The notes under the pieces are model-generated. The model did no database searches. It worked only from the letters and a program-made list of their open reading frames with translations, and was not told the origin of the DNA. The translations under genes and the position numbers were made by a program. Positions 9,393 to 17,134 of a stretch of DNA of 28,599 nucleotides are shown one piece after another. Source of the stretch: Bacteroidota bacterium (lineage in GTDB: Bacteria; Bacteroidota; Bacteroidia; Chitinophagales; Chitinophagaceae); the NCBI GenBank assembly GCA_028876035.1, contig JAGWTK010000004.1, forward strand, positions 1 to 28,599, written 5' to 3'. Position 1 is the first letter of the stretch, and every line of letters begins with the position of its first letter.

Positions 9393-9469
9393 ACCAGCAA
9401 TCGATTTACGAATGAATATAATCGTTTCCTGTGGCTCCGTTGTTCAAAATTTTTCAGTGGCGTATTTTA

Positions 9470-10411
9470 CTATCCCGGTTGTTGGCCATTTCTGAAAAAC
9501 TGGTCGTACAAAAATAGGGCAATGAATCGTCCGGCCTCTTCCCAGCGGCGCTTTGCCGGCCTGCCCGCAAACAGTGGGTTAAAGTGTTTCTGCAATTCGT
9601 GCCCCACATTGTTGAACAAATGAAATGCATGCGGCAGCCCAATTGAATCGGCCATACGGTTGAGTGCTATACCACCAAAAAGCAGCCCCTTACCATTGTC
9701 GGGCGGCACCACCCGGTCACGGCTTCCATGCACAGCCACAAAAGGAACCCGGCTGTTTTGCAGCCAACGCAGATCAAACAAAGCACCCCAGCAACTGATG
9801 GCTGCGGCAATTTGATCGGGATTGTGAAGCGCAGGCAAAAGATTACTATCACCCCGGTGAATCAGGGCAGCCATTTCCGCCGGGCTACTGTATACCGATT
9901 GCAGGGCAATCATGCCACCGGCAGAGTTACCTCCCAGGAAAATCCGCGTTGTATCAATGCGCAGGCTATCGCAGTTCTTTTTAAAAAACGCAATTGCTTC
10001 GCGGGTATCAGCGATGGCATCCATGCACCCTTCTGCCAGATCGCCAAAATCTTTCAACGGATGTTTCTTACTCAGCCGGTAATTGATCGCAGCGCATACA
10101 TATCCCCTCCTGGCAAAACTGCGGCTCCATACAGGCGTGCCTGCTGAAGTCTTTTTACCAAATTTAAATCCTCCGCCATGCAGCCAGATGATGAAGGGCC
10201 GTTTCCGGGCCGTATCCGCACTGGCTTCGTACCAATCATACTGGTAATATTTTTTTTTCGTGCCCGCGGGTATTGTAGCTTTATAGGAATGGTTACGCGA
10301 TACCGTCACATCGGGATAAATTTCATCACGAAAACGGACCAACTGGGCCCGCATCGTTGTATTGCCAGCCAGTATACAAAACAATAGAAAATGGTAACGG
10401 TAGCTCTTCAT
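9470..10411 (-). CDS. exported alpha/beta hydrolase (esterase/lipase-like)
   Basis: The start at 10411 begins a signal peptide (MKSYRYHFLLFCILAG, cut near TTMRAQ); the frame stays open to 10528, but upstream starts would add a long N-terminus before it. The 313-residue protein carries an HGGGF oxyanion motif (78-82), the nucleophile elbow GGNSAGG with Ser163, Asp232 in GSRDRVVP and His271 in NNVGHELQ, a complete Ser-Asp-His triad. This is the BD-FAE/carboxylesterase type of alpha/beta hydrolase; several relatives deacylate plant carbohydrate esters, so an ester of a sugar or hydroxy acid is likely but not identifiable. It heads the minus-strand block with two RraA-like proteins and a BASS carrier, and is divergent from the AGE epimerase with 43 bp between starts. 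Confidence 0.82.
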   Translation of the reverse strand: MKSYRYHFLLFCILAGNTTMRAQLVRFRDEIYPDVTVSRNHSYKATIPAGTKKKYYQYDWYEASADTARKRPFIIWLHGGGFKFGKKTSAGTPVWSRSFARRGYVCAAINYRLSKKHPLKDFGDLAEGCMDAIADTREAIAFFKKNCDSLRIDTTRIFLGGNSAGGMIALQSVYSSPAEMAALIHRGDSNLLPALHNPDQIAAAISCWGALFDLRWLQNSRVPFVAVHGSRDRVVPPDNGKGLLFGGIALNRMADSIGLPHAFHLFNNVGHELQKHFNPLFAGRPAKRRWEEAGRFIALFLYDQFFRNGQQPG

Positions 10412-10417
10412 TCTGTT

Positions 10418-10428
10418 GGCAGACTGCC
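10418..10428. promoter_or_regulatory. palindrome in a 43-bp divergent gene spacer, possible operator
   Basis: GGCAG-A-CTGCC is a perfect 5+1+5 inverted repeat close to the middle of the short gap between the divergent hydrolase (starts at 10411) and AGE epimerase (starts at 10455). On the plus strand it is followed within two bases by a run of six T (10432-10437), so a small terminator-like hairpin is an alternative. The gap is too short for two separate promoters, so each promoter must reach into the other gene or share this site. Its role as an operator is inference. Confidence 0.3.
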
Positions 10429-10454
10429 GGATTTTTTCAGGTAATGCTTGCTCC

Positions 10455-11801
10455 ATGAAATTAGCTTGTTTGCCATTAGTATGCCTGTTTTTTTGCTGCG
10501 CCATCAACACCTGCGCACAAAATATCAAACAACAGATCGCGGACGAAATGAAATCGTCGCTGGAAAAAGAATTGCTGAACGTTTGGTATCCAAAATCAGT
10601 AGATACCAGTTACGGCGGTTTTCTCAGCGCTTTTGCATTCGATGGTACACGACTTCCTGGCCAGGATAAAATGATCGTTACCCAGGCAAGGCATGTTTGG
10701 TCCAATGCAAGGGCGGCGGAAATCTATCCGGAGAAAATATACTACCTCGAATCGGCCAGGCGGGGTTTCCTGTTTCTGCGGGATCATTGCTGGGACAAGC
10801 AATACGGCGGGTTTCCATCAGAATACAAACAGGATGGAACAACCAAAGCATCCGGACTGGGCGACAAAACAGCTTATGGAAATGCATTTGCCATCTATGG
10901 ATTGGCGGCTTATTATCGTGTGTCAAAAGATACCGCTGCACTCCATCTCGCTATCAAAACATTTCAATGGCTGGAAATGCATAGCCATGATGCCAGGCTA
11001 CTGGGTTATTTCCAGCACCTGGATGCAAAAGGCCGCCCGGTACAAAGAACGGCCACTACCTCTTCCCTGGCAGAAACTGGTTATAAAGATCAAAACAGCT
11101 CCATTCATTTGCTGGAGGCCTTTACAGAATTGTATGGCGTTTGGCCGGATCCCCTGCTGAAAAAGCGATTGCGTGAAATGTTTGTATTGATAAGGGACCG
11201 CATCACGGATCCAAAAGGACATCTCATCTTATTCTTTACGCCAGACTGGAAGCCGGTGTCGTACCGCGATTCTTCTGAACAATGCATACTTGCCCATCAC
11301 TACCTCGATCATGTTTCTTTTGGGCACGATGTGGAAACGGCCTACCTCTTACTCGAAGCAGCCGACGCATTAGGAATAAAAGACGATCCGCTCACCCTGC
11401 GCAAGGCAAAACGTATGATGGATCACGCCATCGAAAACGGATGGGATAGCACCGTCGGAGGTTTTTATGACGAGGGCTATTATTTCCGTGGGGAGAAGAA
11501 AATCCGCATTATCCACGACAGTAAAAACTGGTGGGCACAGGCGGAAGGATTGAATGCATTGCTCATGATGGCCGGCTACTTTCCAAACGATCCGCACCAG
11601 TATTTTGCAAAGTTTCAGCAGCTATGGACCTACACAAAATTGTACCTGATCGATCACCAGTGGGGCGACTGGTATCCGGGTGGGATAGACAAAGAACCAT
11701 TTCAGAAAACTGCTGATAAGGGGAATGTTTGGAAAGGCAGCTACCATAATTTCCGATCCCTCCAAAATTGTATCCAGCGACTTTCAGCTAAGTCGCACTG
11801 A
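10455..11801 (+). CDS. exported AGE-family epimerase, cellobiose 2-epimerase-like
   Basis: This 448-residue (alpha/alpha)6-barrel protein belongs to the N-acylglucosamine/cellobiose 2-epimerase family, which inverts C2 of reducing-end sugars. The ATG at 10455 begins a signal peptide (MKLACLPLVCLFFCCAIN, cut near TCAQ), so the enzyme is exported; most characterised members are cytosolic. Family motifs are present: TQARHVWSNARAAE, NSSIHLLEAFTELY with His218, SFGHDVETAYLLLEA with His291, and the C-terminal KGSYHNFRS with His431. By comparison with cellobiose 2-epimerases, His291 and His431 would be the acid/base pair. Length is slightly above the usual 390-420 because of the leader. It may act on disaccharides released by the neighbouring glycosidases. 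Mannose isomerase-like activity is the main alternative. Confidence 0.85.
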   Translation: MKLACLPLVCLFFCCAINTCAQNIKQQIADEMKSSLEKELLNVWYPKSVDTSYGGFLSAFAFDGTRLPGQDKMIVTQARHVWSNARAAEIYPEKIYYLESARRGFLFLRDHCWDKQYGGFPSEYKQDGTTKASGLGDKTAYGNAFAIYGLAAYYRVSKDTAALHLAIKTFQWLEMHSHDARLLGYFQHLDAKGRPVQRTATTSSLAETGYKDQNSSIHLLEAFTELYGVWPDPLLKKRLREMFVLIRDRITDPKGHLILFFTPDWKPVSYRDSSEQCILAHHYLDHVSFGHDVETAYLLLEAADALGIKDDPLTLRKAKRMMDHAIENGWDSTVGGFYDEGYYFRGEKKIRIIHDSKNWWAQAEGLNALLMMAGYFPNDPHQYFAKFQQLWTYTKLYLIDHQWGDWYPGGIDKEPFQKTADKGNVWKGSYHNFRSLQNCIQRLSAKSH

Positions 11802-11952
11802 ACGTTCTGCGCCGCTGTACCTGTTCGTCCTGTTCTACACTTTCATCGATTGAAGACTTCTTTTCCGGGCTTGTGCAAGCTTTCGTTTTCTGCATGTTGT
11901 TTTTTTTGAACAATCTACCGGCATACCGTTTGTCGGTTTATTAGAAAACGAT

Positions 11953-12114
11953 ATGGCTACAACGAAATCAAAGACGAATAAGCTGGGCGTTAAGAATTCG
12001 CTGGTGAATAACATCAATGCCCGAAAGAAAAAAGGGATAAGCCGGAAGAAAAAGAATTCCACGGTGTCCAGAAAGGCGTACAAAAAGATGGAGAAAAACT
12101 GGAGCGATAAATAA
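11953..12114 (+). CDS. small very basic protein, 53 aa, unknown function
   Basis: An ATG at 11953 opens a 53-residue frame ending at TAA 12112-12114. The product has 18 Lys/Arg and only two acidic residues (NINARKKKGISRKKKNSTVS, then KAYKKMEKNW). There is no signal peptide or membrane segment. I do not recognise the family. A nucleic-acid-binding or ribosome-associated role would fit the charge but is inference. The next small basic gene begins 7 bp downstream, which supports a two-gene unit. Longer open frames lie on the opposite strand, but they carry no recognisable protein features and look like shadows. Confidence 0.6.
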   Translation: MATTKSKTNKLGVKNSLVNNINARKKKGISRKKKNSTVSRKAYKKMEKNWSDK

Positions 12115-12121
12115 TGAAACT

Positions 12122-12409
12122 ATGGCACAATTTAAAATTGAACGTGCTACGGCAAAAGGCAAAACCTGGAAGGCGACAGGCATTAACCCAATCACAGGAA
12201 GGAAGATGACCTTCCAGGGCGGGCAGGCAGGAACGGCCGTGGGCAAGAGAAATCCACGCAGCGAAAAGAGCTTTGATGCGCGGCACGATGCTACCGGAAT
12301 GACGCCAAAGAAATATGTTAACAAACTCCGATGGGATGACAAAGCTGGAATCGGCAGCACCATTGATATACCCAGGCGATTGTTTGCGGCAATTCATCGA
12401 AAGAAGTAA
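12122..12409 (+). CDS. small basic protein, 95 aa, unknown function
   Basis: The ATG at 12122 lies 7 bp after the stop of the 53-residue basic protein. The product is basic (about 22 Lys/Arg against 7 acidic residues) and glycine-rich, with ITGRKMTFQGGQAGTAVGKR in the middle and TPKKYVNKLRWDDKAGIG near the end. There is no export signal, so it is one of the few cytosolic products in this window. I do not recognise a named family. The compact WDDKAGIGSTIDIP tail looks like a conserved motif rather than random sequence. With its neighbour it may form a small nucleoid- or stress-linked pair; this is speculation. Confidence 0.7.
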   Translation: MAQFKIERATAKGKTWKATGINPITGRKMTFQGGQAGTAVGKRNPRSEKSFDARHDATGMTPKKYVNKLRWDDKAGIGSTIDIPRRLFAAIHRKK

Positions 12410-12466
12410 GCGCCTTCTGCGTCGCCTGCATGCGTTTATATCCTTTCAACCAGGCCGCTACTGGTA

Positions 12467-12499
12467 TTTGCTGTGATTAAATTCGTTAAAACTACTTTG
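12467..12499 (+). promoter_or_regulatory. possible Bacteroidota-type promoter for the FG-GAP/haloperoxidase operon
   Basis: TTTG at 12467-12470 and TACTTTG at 12493-12499 resemble the -33 TTTG and -7 TAnnTTTG boxes of the major Bacteroidota sigma factor, but the -7 box lacks one of the two spacer bases. The spacing is compatible, and the site sits about 60 bp before the ATG at 12562. It is a weak match found by eye. Confidence 0.25.
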
Positions 12500-12561
12500 A
12501 CAAATAGCATTTGCAGAAGCTTCATGGGTTTCGTGTCTGCTTTTTTTGGATATTTACACTT

Positions 12562-15500
12562 ATGAGGACTGGCTTTTTGCTGCTGCTTGTTTCCTGCTTT
12601 GGAGCGCAGGCTCAACCTTTGTTTACCCTTGTGCCCGGGAAACAATCAGGAATAAAATTTCAGAACAGTATCAGCGAATCCCCGGGGCAAAACGTGCTCG
12701 CGTACGAATACTTTTACAATGGCGGCGGTGTAGCAGCCGGCGATCTGAACAACGATGGCTTACCCGACCTGGTATTCACGGCCAATATCGATCAACCCAA
12801 AATCTATCTTAACAAGGGCCATCTTTCTTTCGAAGACATTTCCAGTTCATCAAAAATAAAAGCAGCTGGCTGGAAGACAGGTGTTACCATGGCCGATGTG
12901 AATGCCGATGGCTGGCTGGATGTGTATATCTGTCGTTCCGGCAACGGCGAAGAAGCAGAGCGCAGAAACCTGCTCTTCATCAACCAGCACGACGGCACCT
13001 TCAAGGAAATGGGGGCAGCTTATGGAGTAGATGATAAAGGCCAGTCGACGCAAGCCGTGTTTTTCGATTATGACAGAGATGGTGATCTCGATCTGTTTGT
13101 ACTCAATCACTCCATCAAGCGCTACCGGAACTTTGACGTTGCCTGGATGAAATCGGCACGTGATTCACTGGCAGGCGATAAACTGTTCAGGAATGACAAC
13201 GGGCACTACAGCGATGTTAGTGCAGACGCAGGGATCATCGGAAATCCAATTTGTTTTGGACTGGGTGTTTCCGTGGCCGACTTCAACCGCGACGGATGGC
13301 CCGATATGTACGTGAGCAACGACTACGATGAAGACGACTATCTCTACATCAACCAGCACGACGGCACCTTCAAAGAGTCGGCCAGCAATTTTTTGGGTCA
13401 TACTTCTAAATTTTCCATGGGCTGCGATGCCGGAGACGTTAACAACGATGGCATGACCGATCTCATCACGCTGGACATGCTCCCGGAGGACAACCGCCGT
13501 CAGAAATTATTGAAAGGACCGGACGGATACGATTTTTTCCAGATGCTGATCAGTCATGGTTATTATTACCAGTATATGCGCAACATGCTCCATGTAGCCA
13601 CGCAACAGGGTGCCAATGTTGAATTCCAGGAGCTCGGACAACTGGCGGGAATTTCCAATACCGACTGGAGCTGGTCGGCTCTCTTCGGCGACTACGACCT
13701 GGATGGCTCCCAGGACCTGTTCATCAGCAATGGATACATGCGCGACTATACCAACCTGGATTACCTCAAATACATCGTGCCGGAAGAAATCAAAAAAGCG
13801 AGGGCAGCCGGAACACAACCGGATTTATATAGCATGGTGCTCAAGATGCCCTCTTCCGATGTAAAGAATTACCTGTTCCACAACAAAGGCGACGGAAGTT
13901 TTGACAATACGAGTAAGGAGTGGGGCATGGACATCAGTTCACTTTCTCACGGTGCTGCCTATGCGGATTTGGATGGAGACGGAGACCTGGACCTCGTGGT
14001 GAATAATACCAACAAAACGGCATTTGTATGGGAGAACCACGCCGAAACACTGAAGCATAATTTTTTGAAAGTAAGATTGAAAGGCAGCGGAGGCAATACC
14101 TTCGGCATCGGGGCAAAAGTGCTGGTCACTGCTGCAGACGGGTTCAAACAAATCCAGGAAATGGAACTGACACATGGATTCCAGTCGGCCTCCGAACCCT
14201 GCCTTCTATTCGGCCTGGGCAAGCGCAGTGATGTAGATGTATTCGTGCAGTGGCCCGACGGAAAGAAGACACAGTTACTCACAAAGGTAGCCGTCAACCA
14301 AACCCTGGTGGTTGATATGGCTGCTGCGCAGGAAAAAACGCAAGAACATTCAATGACTGCCCCGCTGTTCACCGAACTCGTGCAGGAGAAGCCTGTCTTC
14401 ACACATATTGAAGATGACTACAATGATTTTAAAAGAGAGCCCTTGTTGCCCCACCAGTTCTCAAGAAATGGTCCGGCACTGGCTGCTGCCGATGTGAACG
14501 GAGACGGACTGGTAGACTTTTTTGCGGGTGGTGCGAAAGGAGAACCAGGTGGGATTTTCGTCAATACCGGAGACGGAAAATTTGCAGAGCTGGAGCAGGA
14601 AGTATTTGGACCTGATGCAAGCTTTGAATCGACCGATGCCGTGTTTGGCGATTTCGATAGCGACGGTGACATGGATTTATATGTGATGAATGGCGGCAAT
14701 GAAAGCAATTTCCAGGATCATATCTATTGGAACGATGGGAAAGGGCATTTCAGTTATAAAGAAAATGTTTTGCCTGAAACAAGTTATACCGGCGGGTCGG
14801 TGGTCGCGTTTGATATGGACGGCGACGGCGACCTGGATATCTTTCGGGGTTCGCAGGTGAGTACCGGTGCCTATCCGATTGCGCCCCGGAGTTATTTATT
14901 CGAGAACGATCACGGCGTATTCAAAGACGTAACACCCCCCGCATTGAAAACACCCGGCATGATCGCCACGGCTGCTGTAGGTGATATGAACAAAGACGGT
15001 GTTTTGGATTTGGTGATCGCCGGCGAATACATGCCCGTGACAATATTGTATGGTAAGGGGAAAGCACCTTATTTTGAAACTGCCGCATCGAAAGCGATCG
15101 CGCATTCTTCCGGATGGTGGAGTCGTATCGTTATCACAGATGCCGACGGCGATGGCAGACCGGATATCATCGCGGGTAACCACGGCCTCAACAGCCAGAT
15201 AAAACCCAGCGCTGCTGAACCGGTTACGGTAGATGCTGCTGATCTGGACAATAACGGAACGATTGATGCCATCACCAGCTACTTTATTCAAGGTAAGAGT
15301 TACCCGATGTTGTCGAGGGATGAGCTGCTGGACCAGCTGCCTTCGTTCAAAACAAAGTTCCCTTCGTACAAAGCCTATGCAGATGCAACCGTGAAAGATA
15401 TCTTCAACGATGATCAATGGCAGAAAGCCACCCATCTCTCAGCAGAAGAGTTCCGCTCGGGATTATTCCTGAACCACGATACCGGGTTTGCATTCCTCCC

Positions 15501-15795
15501 GTTTGGAATCGAAGCACAGGCCTTTCCGGTTCGGGATATCCTTGTAACCGATGTAAATCACGATGGGATCGCTGATCTATTGCTGACAGGTAACAACTAT
15601 GCGGTTCGCGCAGAATGGGGACGCTATGATGCGGGAAAGGGACTGGTGCTCGCAGGCACAAAGCAACACACTTATACAACATTGCTGAATACCAGTTTTC
15701 ATACTGCTAAAGACGCGCGGAGAATGCTGAAGACCGGCAATTATATCATCGTAGGAAATAATAATGATGCGTTACAGTTTTTTAAGATTAATTAA
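12562..15795 (+). CDS. exported FG-GAP/VCBS repeat protein with ASPIC/UnbV domain (CRTAC1-like)
   Basis: The frame is open from a TTG at 12511, but the ATG at 12562 begins the signal peptide (MRTGFLLLLVSCFGAQAQ), giving 1077 residues. It has about 14 Asp-rich calcium loops of the DxDxDG...D type, the first at D61-D69 (DLNNDGLPD) and the last near the C-terminus (DVNHDGIAD), consistent with one or two FG-GAP beta-propellers. An ASPIC/UnbV domain at about 500-570 (GNTFGIGAKVLV, FGLGKRSDVDVFVQWPDGKK) separates an N-terminal from a C-terminal propeller block. Such proteins are exported and presumably bind ligands or partners; no catalytic residues are evident. The 3' end overlaps the haloperoxidase-like gene by 32 bp, implying coupled expression and possibly a joint function. 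Confidence 0.9.
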   Translation: MRTGFLLLLVSCFGAQAQPLFTLVPGKQSGIKFQNSISESPGQNVLAYEYFYNGGGVAAGDLNNDGLPDLVFTANIDQPKIYLNKGHLSFEDISSSSKIKAAGWKTGVTMADVNADGWLDVYICRSGNGEEAERRNLLFINQHDGTFKEMGAAYGVDDKGQSTQAVFFDYDRDGDLDLFVLNHSIKRYRNFDVAWMKSARDSLAGDKLFRNDNGHYSDVSADAGIIGNPICFGLGVSVADFNRDGWPDMYVSNDYDEDDYLYINQHDGTFKESASNFLGHTSKFSMGCDAGDVNNDGMTDLITLDMLPEDNRRQKLLKGPDGYDFFQMLISHGYYYQYMRNMLHVATQQGANVEFQELGQLAGISNTDWSWSALFGDYDLDGSQDLFISNGYMRDYTNLDYLKYIVPEEIKKARAAGTQPDLYSMVLKMPSSDVKNYLFHNKGDGSFDNTSKEWGMDISSLSHGAAYADLDGDGDLDLVVNNTNKTAFVWENHAETLKHNFLKVRLKGSGGNTFGIGAKVLVTAADGFKQIQEMELTHGFQSASEPCLLFGLGKRSDVDVFVQWPDGKKTQLLTKVAVNQTLVVDMAAAQEKTQEHSMTAPLFTELVQEKPVFTHIEDDYNDFKREPLLPHQFSRNGPALAAADVNGDGLVDFFAGGAKGEPGGIFVNTGDGKFAELEQEVFGPDASFESTDAVFGDFDSDGDMDLYVMNGGNESNFQDHIYWNDGKGHFSYKENVLPETSYTGGSVVAFDMDGDGDLDIFRGSQVSTGAYPIAPRSYLFENDHGVFKDVTPPALKTPGMIATAAVGDMNKDGVLDLVIAGEYMPVTILYGKGKAPYFETAASKAIAHSSGWWSRIVITDADGDGRPDIIAGNHGLNSQIKPSAAEPVTVDAADLDNNGTIDAITSYFIQGKSYPMLSRDELLDQLPSFKTKFPSYKAYADATVKDIFNDDQWQKATHLSAEEFRSGLFLNHDTGFAFLPFGIEAQAFPVRDILVTDVNHDGIADLLLTGNNYAVRAEWGRYDAGKGLVLAGTKQHTYTTLLNTSFHTAKDARRMLKTGNYIIVGNNNDALQFFKIN
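12978..13373 (+). repeat. 27-bp exact direct repeat inside the FG-GAP gene
   Basis: Positions 12978-13004 and 13347-13373 are identical over 27 bases, 369 bp (123 codons) apart and in the same reading frame, both encoding INQHDGTF. Most other propeller repeats in this gene differ at synonymous sites, so identity here suggests recent duplication or gene conversion between blades. Confidence 0.85.
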
Positions 15796-17074
15796 GCTGC
15801 TTTGTTTGCTGCTGCTCCTGAATGGCGCGCGCGCCCAATATAAAGATGCGGCGATGGTGGGCAAATGCATGCAGGCACTTACCGATGTGATGATACATGA
15901 TATCAGCTCACCGTTGATTGCCAGCCGCGACTATGCCTATTCGATGATCGCGTTTTATGAAGCAGCCCGCTTTGCCGATCCGGCCTACCATAGTTATGCT
16001 GGTCAGCTCAATGGTTTGCAGTCGTTGCCCCTACCCGAAGCCGGATTAAAATACGACTGGCAAACCGCCGGGATGGCAGCCTTTCATACAGTGGCGACCG
16101 CCCTGGTTTTTTCAAAAGATATTTTTGAGCAGGAGTGGATCAAACAAACGAAAAATTCCAATCAAAAGAGTCGGGTAGATATAGCCGTGCGCAATCGTTC
16201 CGAAGCTTTTGGAAAAGCGATCGGCGAAAAGATAATGGATTGGGCAAAGGCCGATAATTATGGCCGCACCCGCACGTTGCCAAGGTTTACTCCTTCCAAA
16301 GAACCCGGCACCTGGCAGCAGACAGCCCCGGATTACATGGAAGCCATCGAGCCCTATTGGAACCAGATTCGACCAATGGTTCTAACCAAACCCGATCAAT
16401 TTGAGATTCCTGCACCGGTGGCGTATAAATCCCCGGCATTTATGGAGGCATGCAAAGAAGTGTATAACACAAAAAAAAGTCTCACAAAAGATCAAACCTG
16501 GATCGCTAATTTTTGGGATTGCAATCCCTTTGCCACCCGAACCGTTGGTCACCTGATGTACAGTATCAAAAAAATCTCGCCGGGCGGGCATTGGATGGGC
16601 ATTACCCGCGTTGCTGTCACTACCTCAAAGCAGCCCCTGGTGCCGGCACTGGCCGCTTATAGTATGGTTTCGGTCGCCCTCTTCGACGCCTTTATCGCCT
16701 GCTGGGATATAAAATACAAGGTGAATTACATTCGCCCGGTAACCGCTATTCAAACCCTGATGGAGCCCAACTGGGATCCCATCCTTCAAACGCCGCCATT
16801 CCCCGAATATCCCAGCGGTCATAGTGTTATCTCCAATGCATCTGCGGTGGTGCTTACCGGCTTGTTTGGTGATAAATTCGCGTATCTCGACAATGTAGAA
16901 AAACCCTATGGTGTAGAGAACCGACCGTATTCATCCTTTTATGATGCGGCCAACGAAGCTGCCATCAGCCGGCTATACGGTGGTATACATTTTCGTGAAG
17001 CCATCGACAATGGTTCTACACTCGGAAGAAAGATCGGTGCCTATGTTTTTGAAAGAGTGAAACTGAAAAATTAG
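15764..17074 (+). CDS. exported vanadium-dependent haloperoxidase-like / PAP2 superfamily enzyme
   Basis: This 436-residue protein has a signal peptide (MMRYSFLRLIKLLCLLLLLN, cut at ARAQ). The metal/phosphate pocket of the vanadium haloperoxidase/PAP2 superfamily is complete: K317 and R324 (KYKVNYIRP, seven apart as in fungal chloroperoxidase), PSGHS with S351-G352-H353, and R403 with H409 (RLYGGIH, six apart). The length fits haloperoxidases better than short PAP2 phosphatases. Candidate reactions are halide oxidation by H2O2 or phosphomonoester hydrolysis; sequence alone does not decide. The gene starts within the end of the FG-GAP gene (ATG at 15764, with a second in-frame ATG at 15767). 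Exported haloperoxidase-like enzymes next to FG-GAP/VCBS proteins are, as I recall, common in Bacteroidota. Confidence 0.88.
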   Translation: MMRYSFLRLIKLLCLLLLLNGARAQYKDAAMVGKCMQALTDVMIHDISSPLIASRDYAYSMIAFYEAARFADPAYHSYAGQLNGLQSLPLPEAGLKYDWQTAGMAAFHTVATALVFSKDIFEQEWIKQTKNSNQKSRVDIAVRNRSEAFGKAIGEKIMDWAKADNYGRTRTLPRFTPSKEPGTWQQTAPDYMEAIEPYWNQIRPMVLTKPDQFEIPAPVAYKSPAFMEACKEVYNTKKSLTKDQTWIANFWDCNPFATRTVGHLMYSIKKISPGGHWMGITRVAVTTSKQPLVPALAAYSMVSVALFDAFIACWDIKYKVNYIRPVTAIQTLMEPNWDPILQTPPFPEYPSGHSVISNASAVVLTGLFGDKFAYLDNVEKPYGVENRPYSSFYDAANEAAISRLYGGIHFREAIDNGSTLGRKIGAYVFERVKLKN

Positions 17075-17134
17075 CGTTCAACTCATCGCCGGGAAGCGTA
17101 TATTAGCAAAGGCTTAACACAAGCCTGCCAAACG

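Noticed and set aside
11777..11890. Two small inverted repeats near the end of the AGE gene (GCGACTT/AAGTCGC at 11777-11796 and GCTT/AAGC at 11869-11880) as terminators
   Set aside because: The first lies inside the coding end and has no T-run; the second has only a four-base stem before a mixed T-rich stretch. Neither is strong enough to call.
11835..12397. Minus-strand open frames (82, 131 and 127 codons) over the two small basic genes
   Set aside because: Their products are low-complexity, rich in Phe, Leu and Ser, as expected from the complement of Lys-rich codons; the plus-strand pair is tightly spaced and protein-like.
14896..15435. 179-codon minus-strand open frame in the FG-GAP gene
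   Set aside because: It is antisense to repeated calcium-loop coding sequence with no features of its own.
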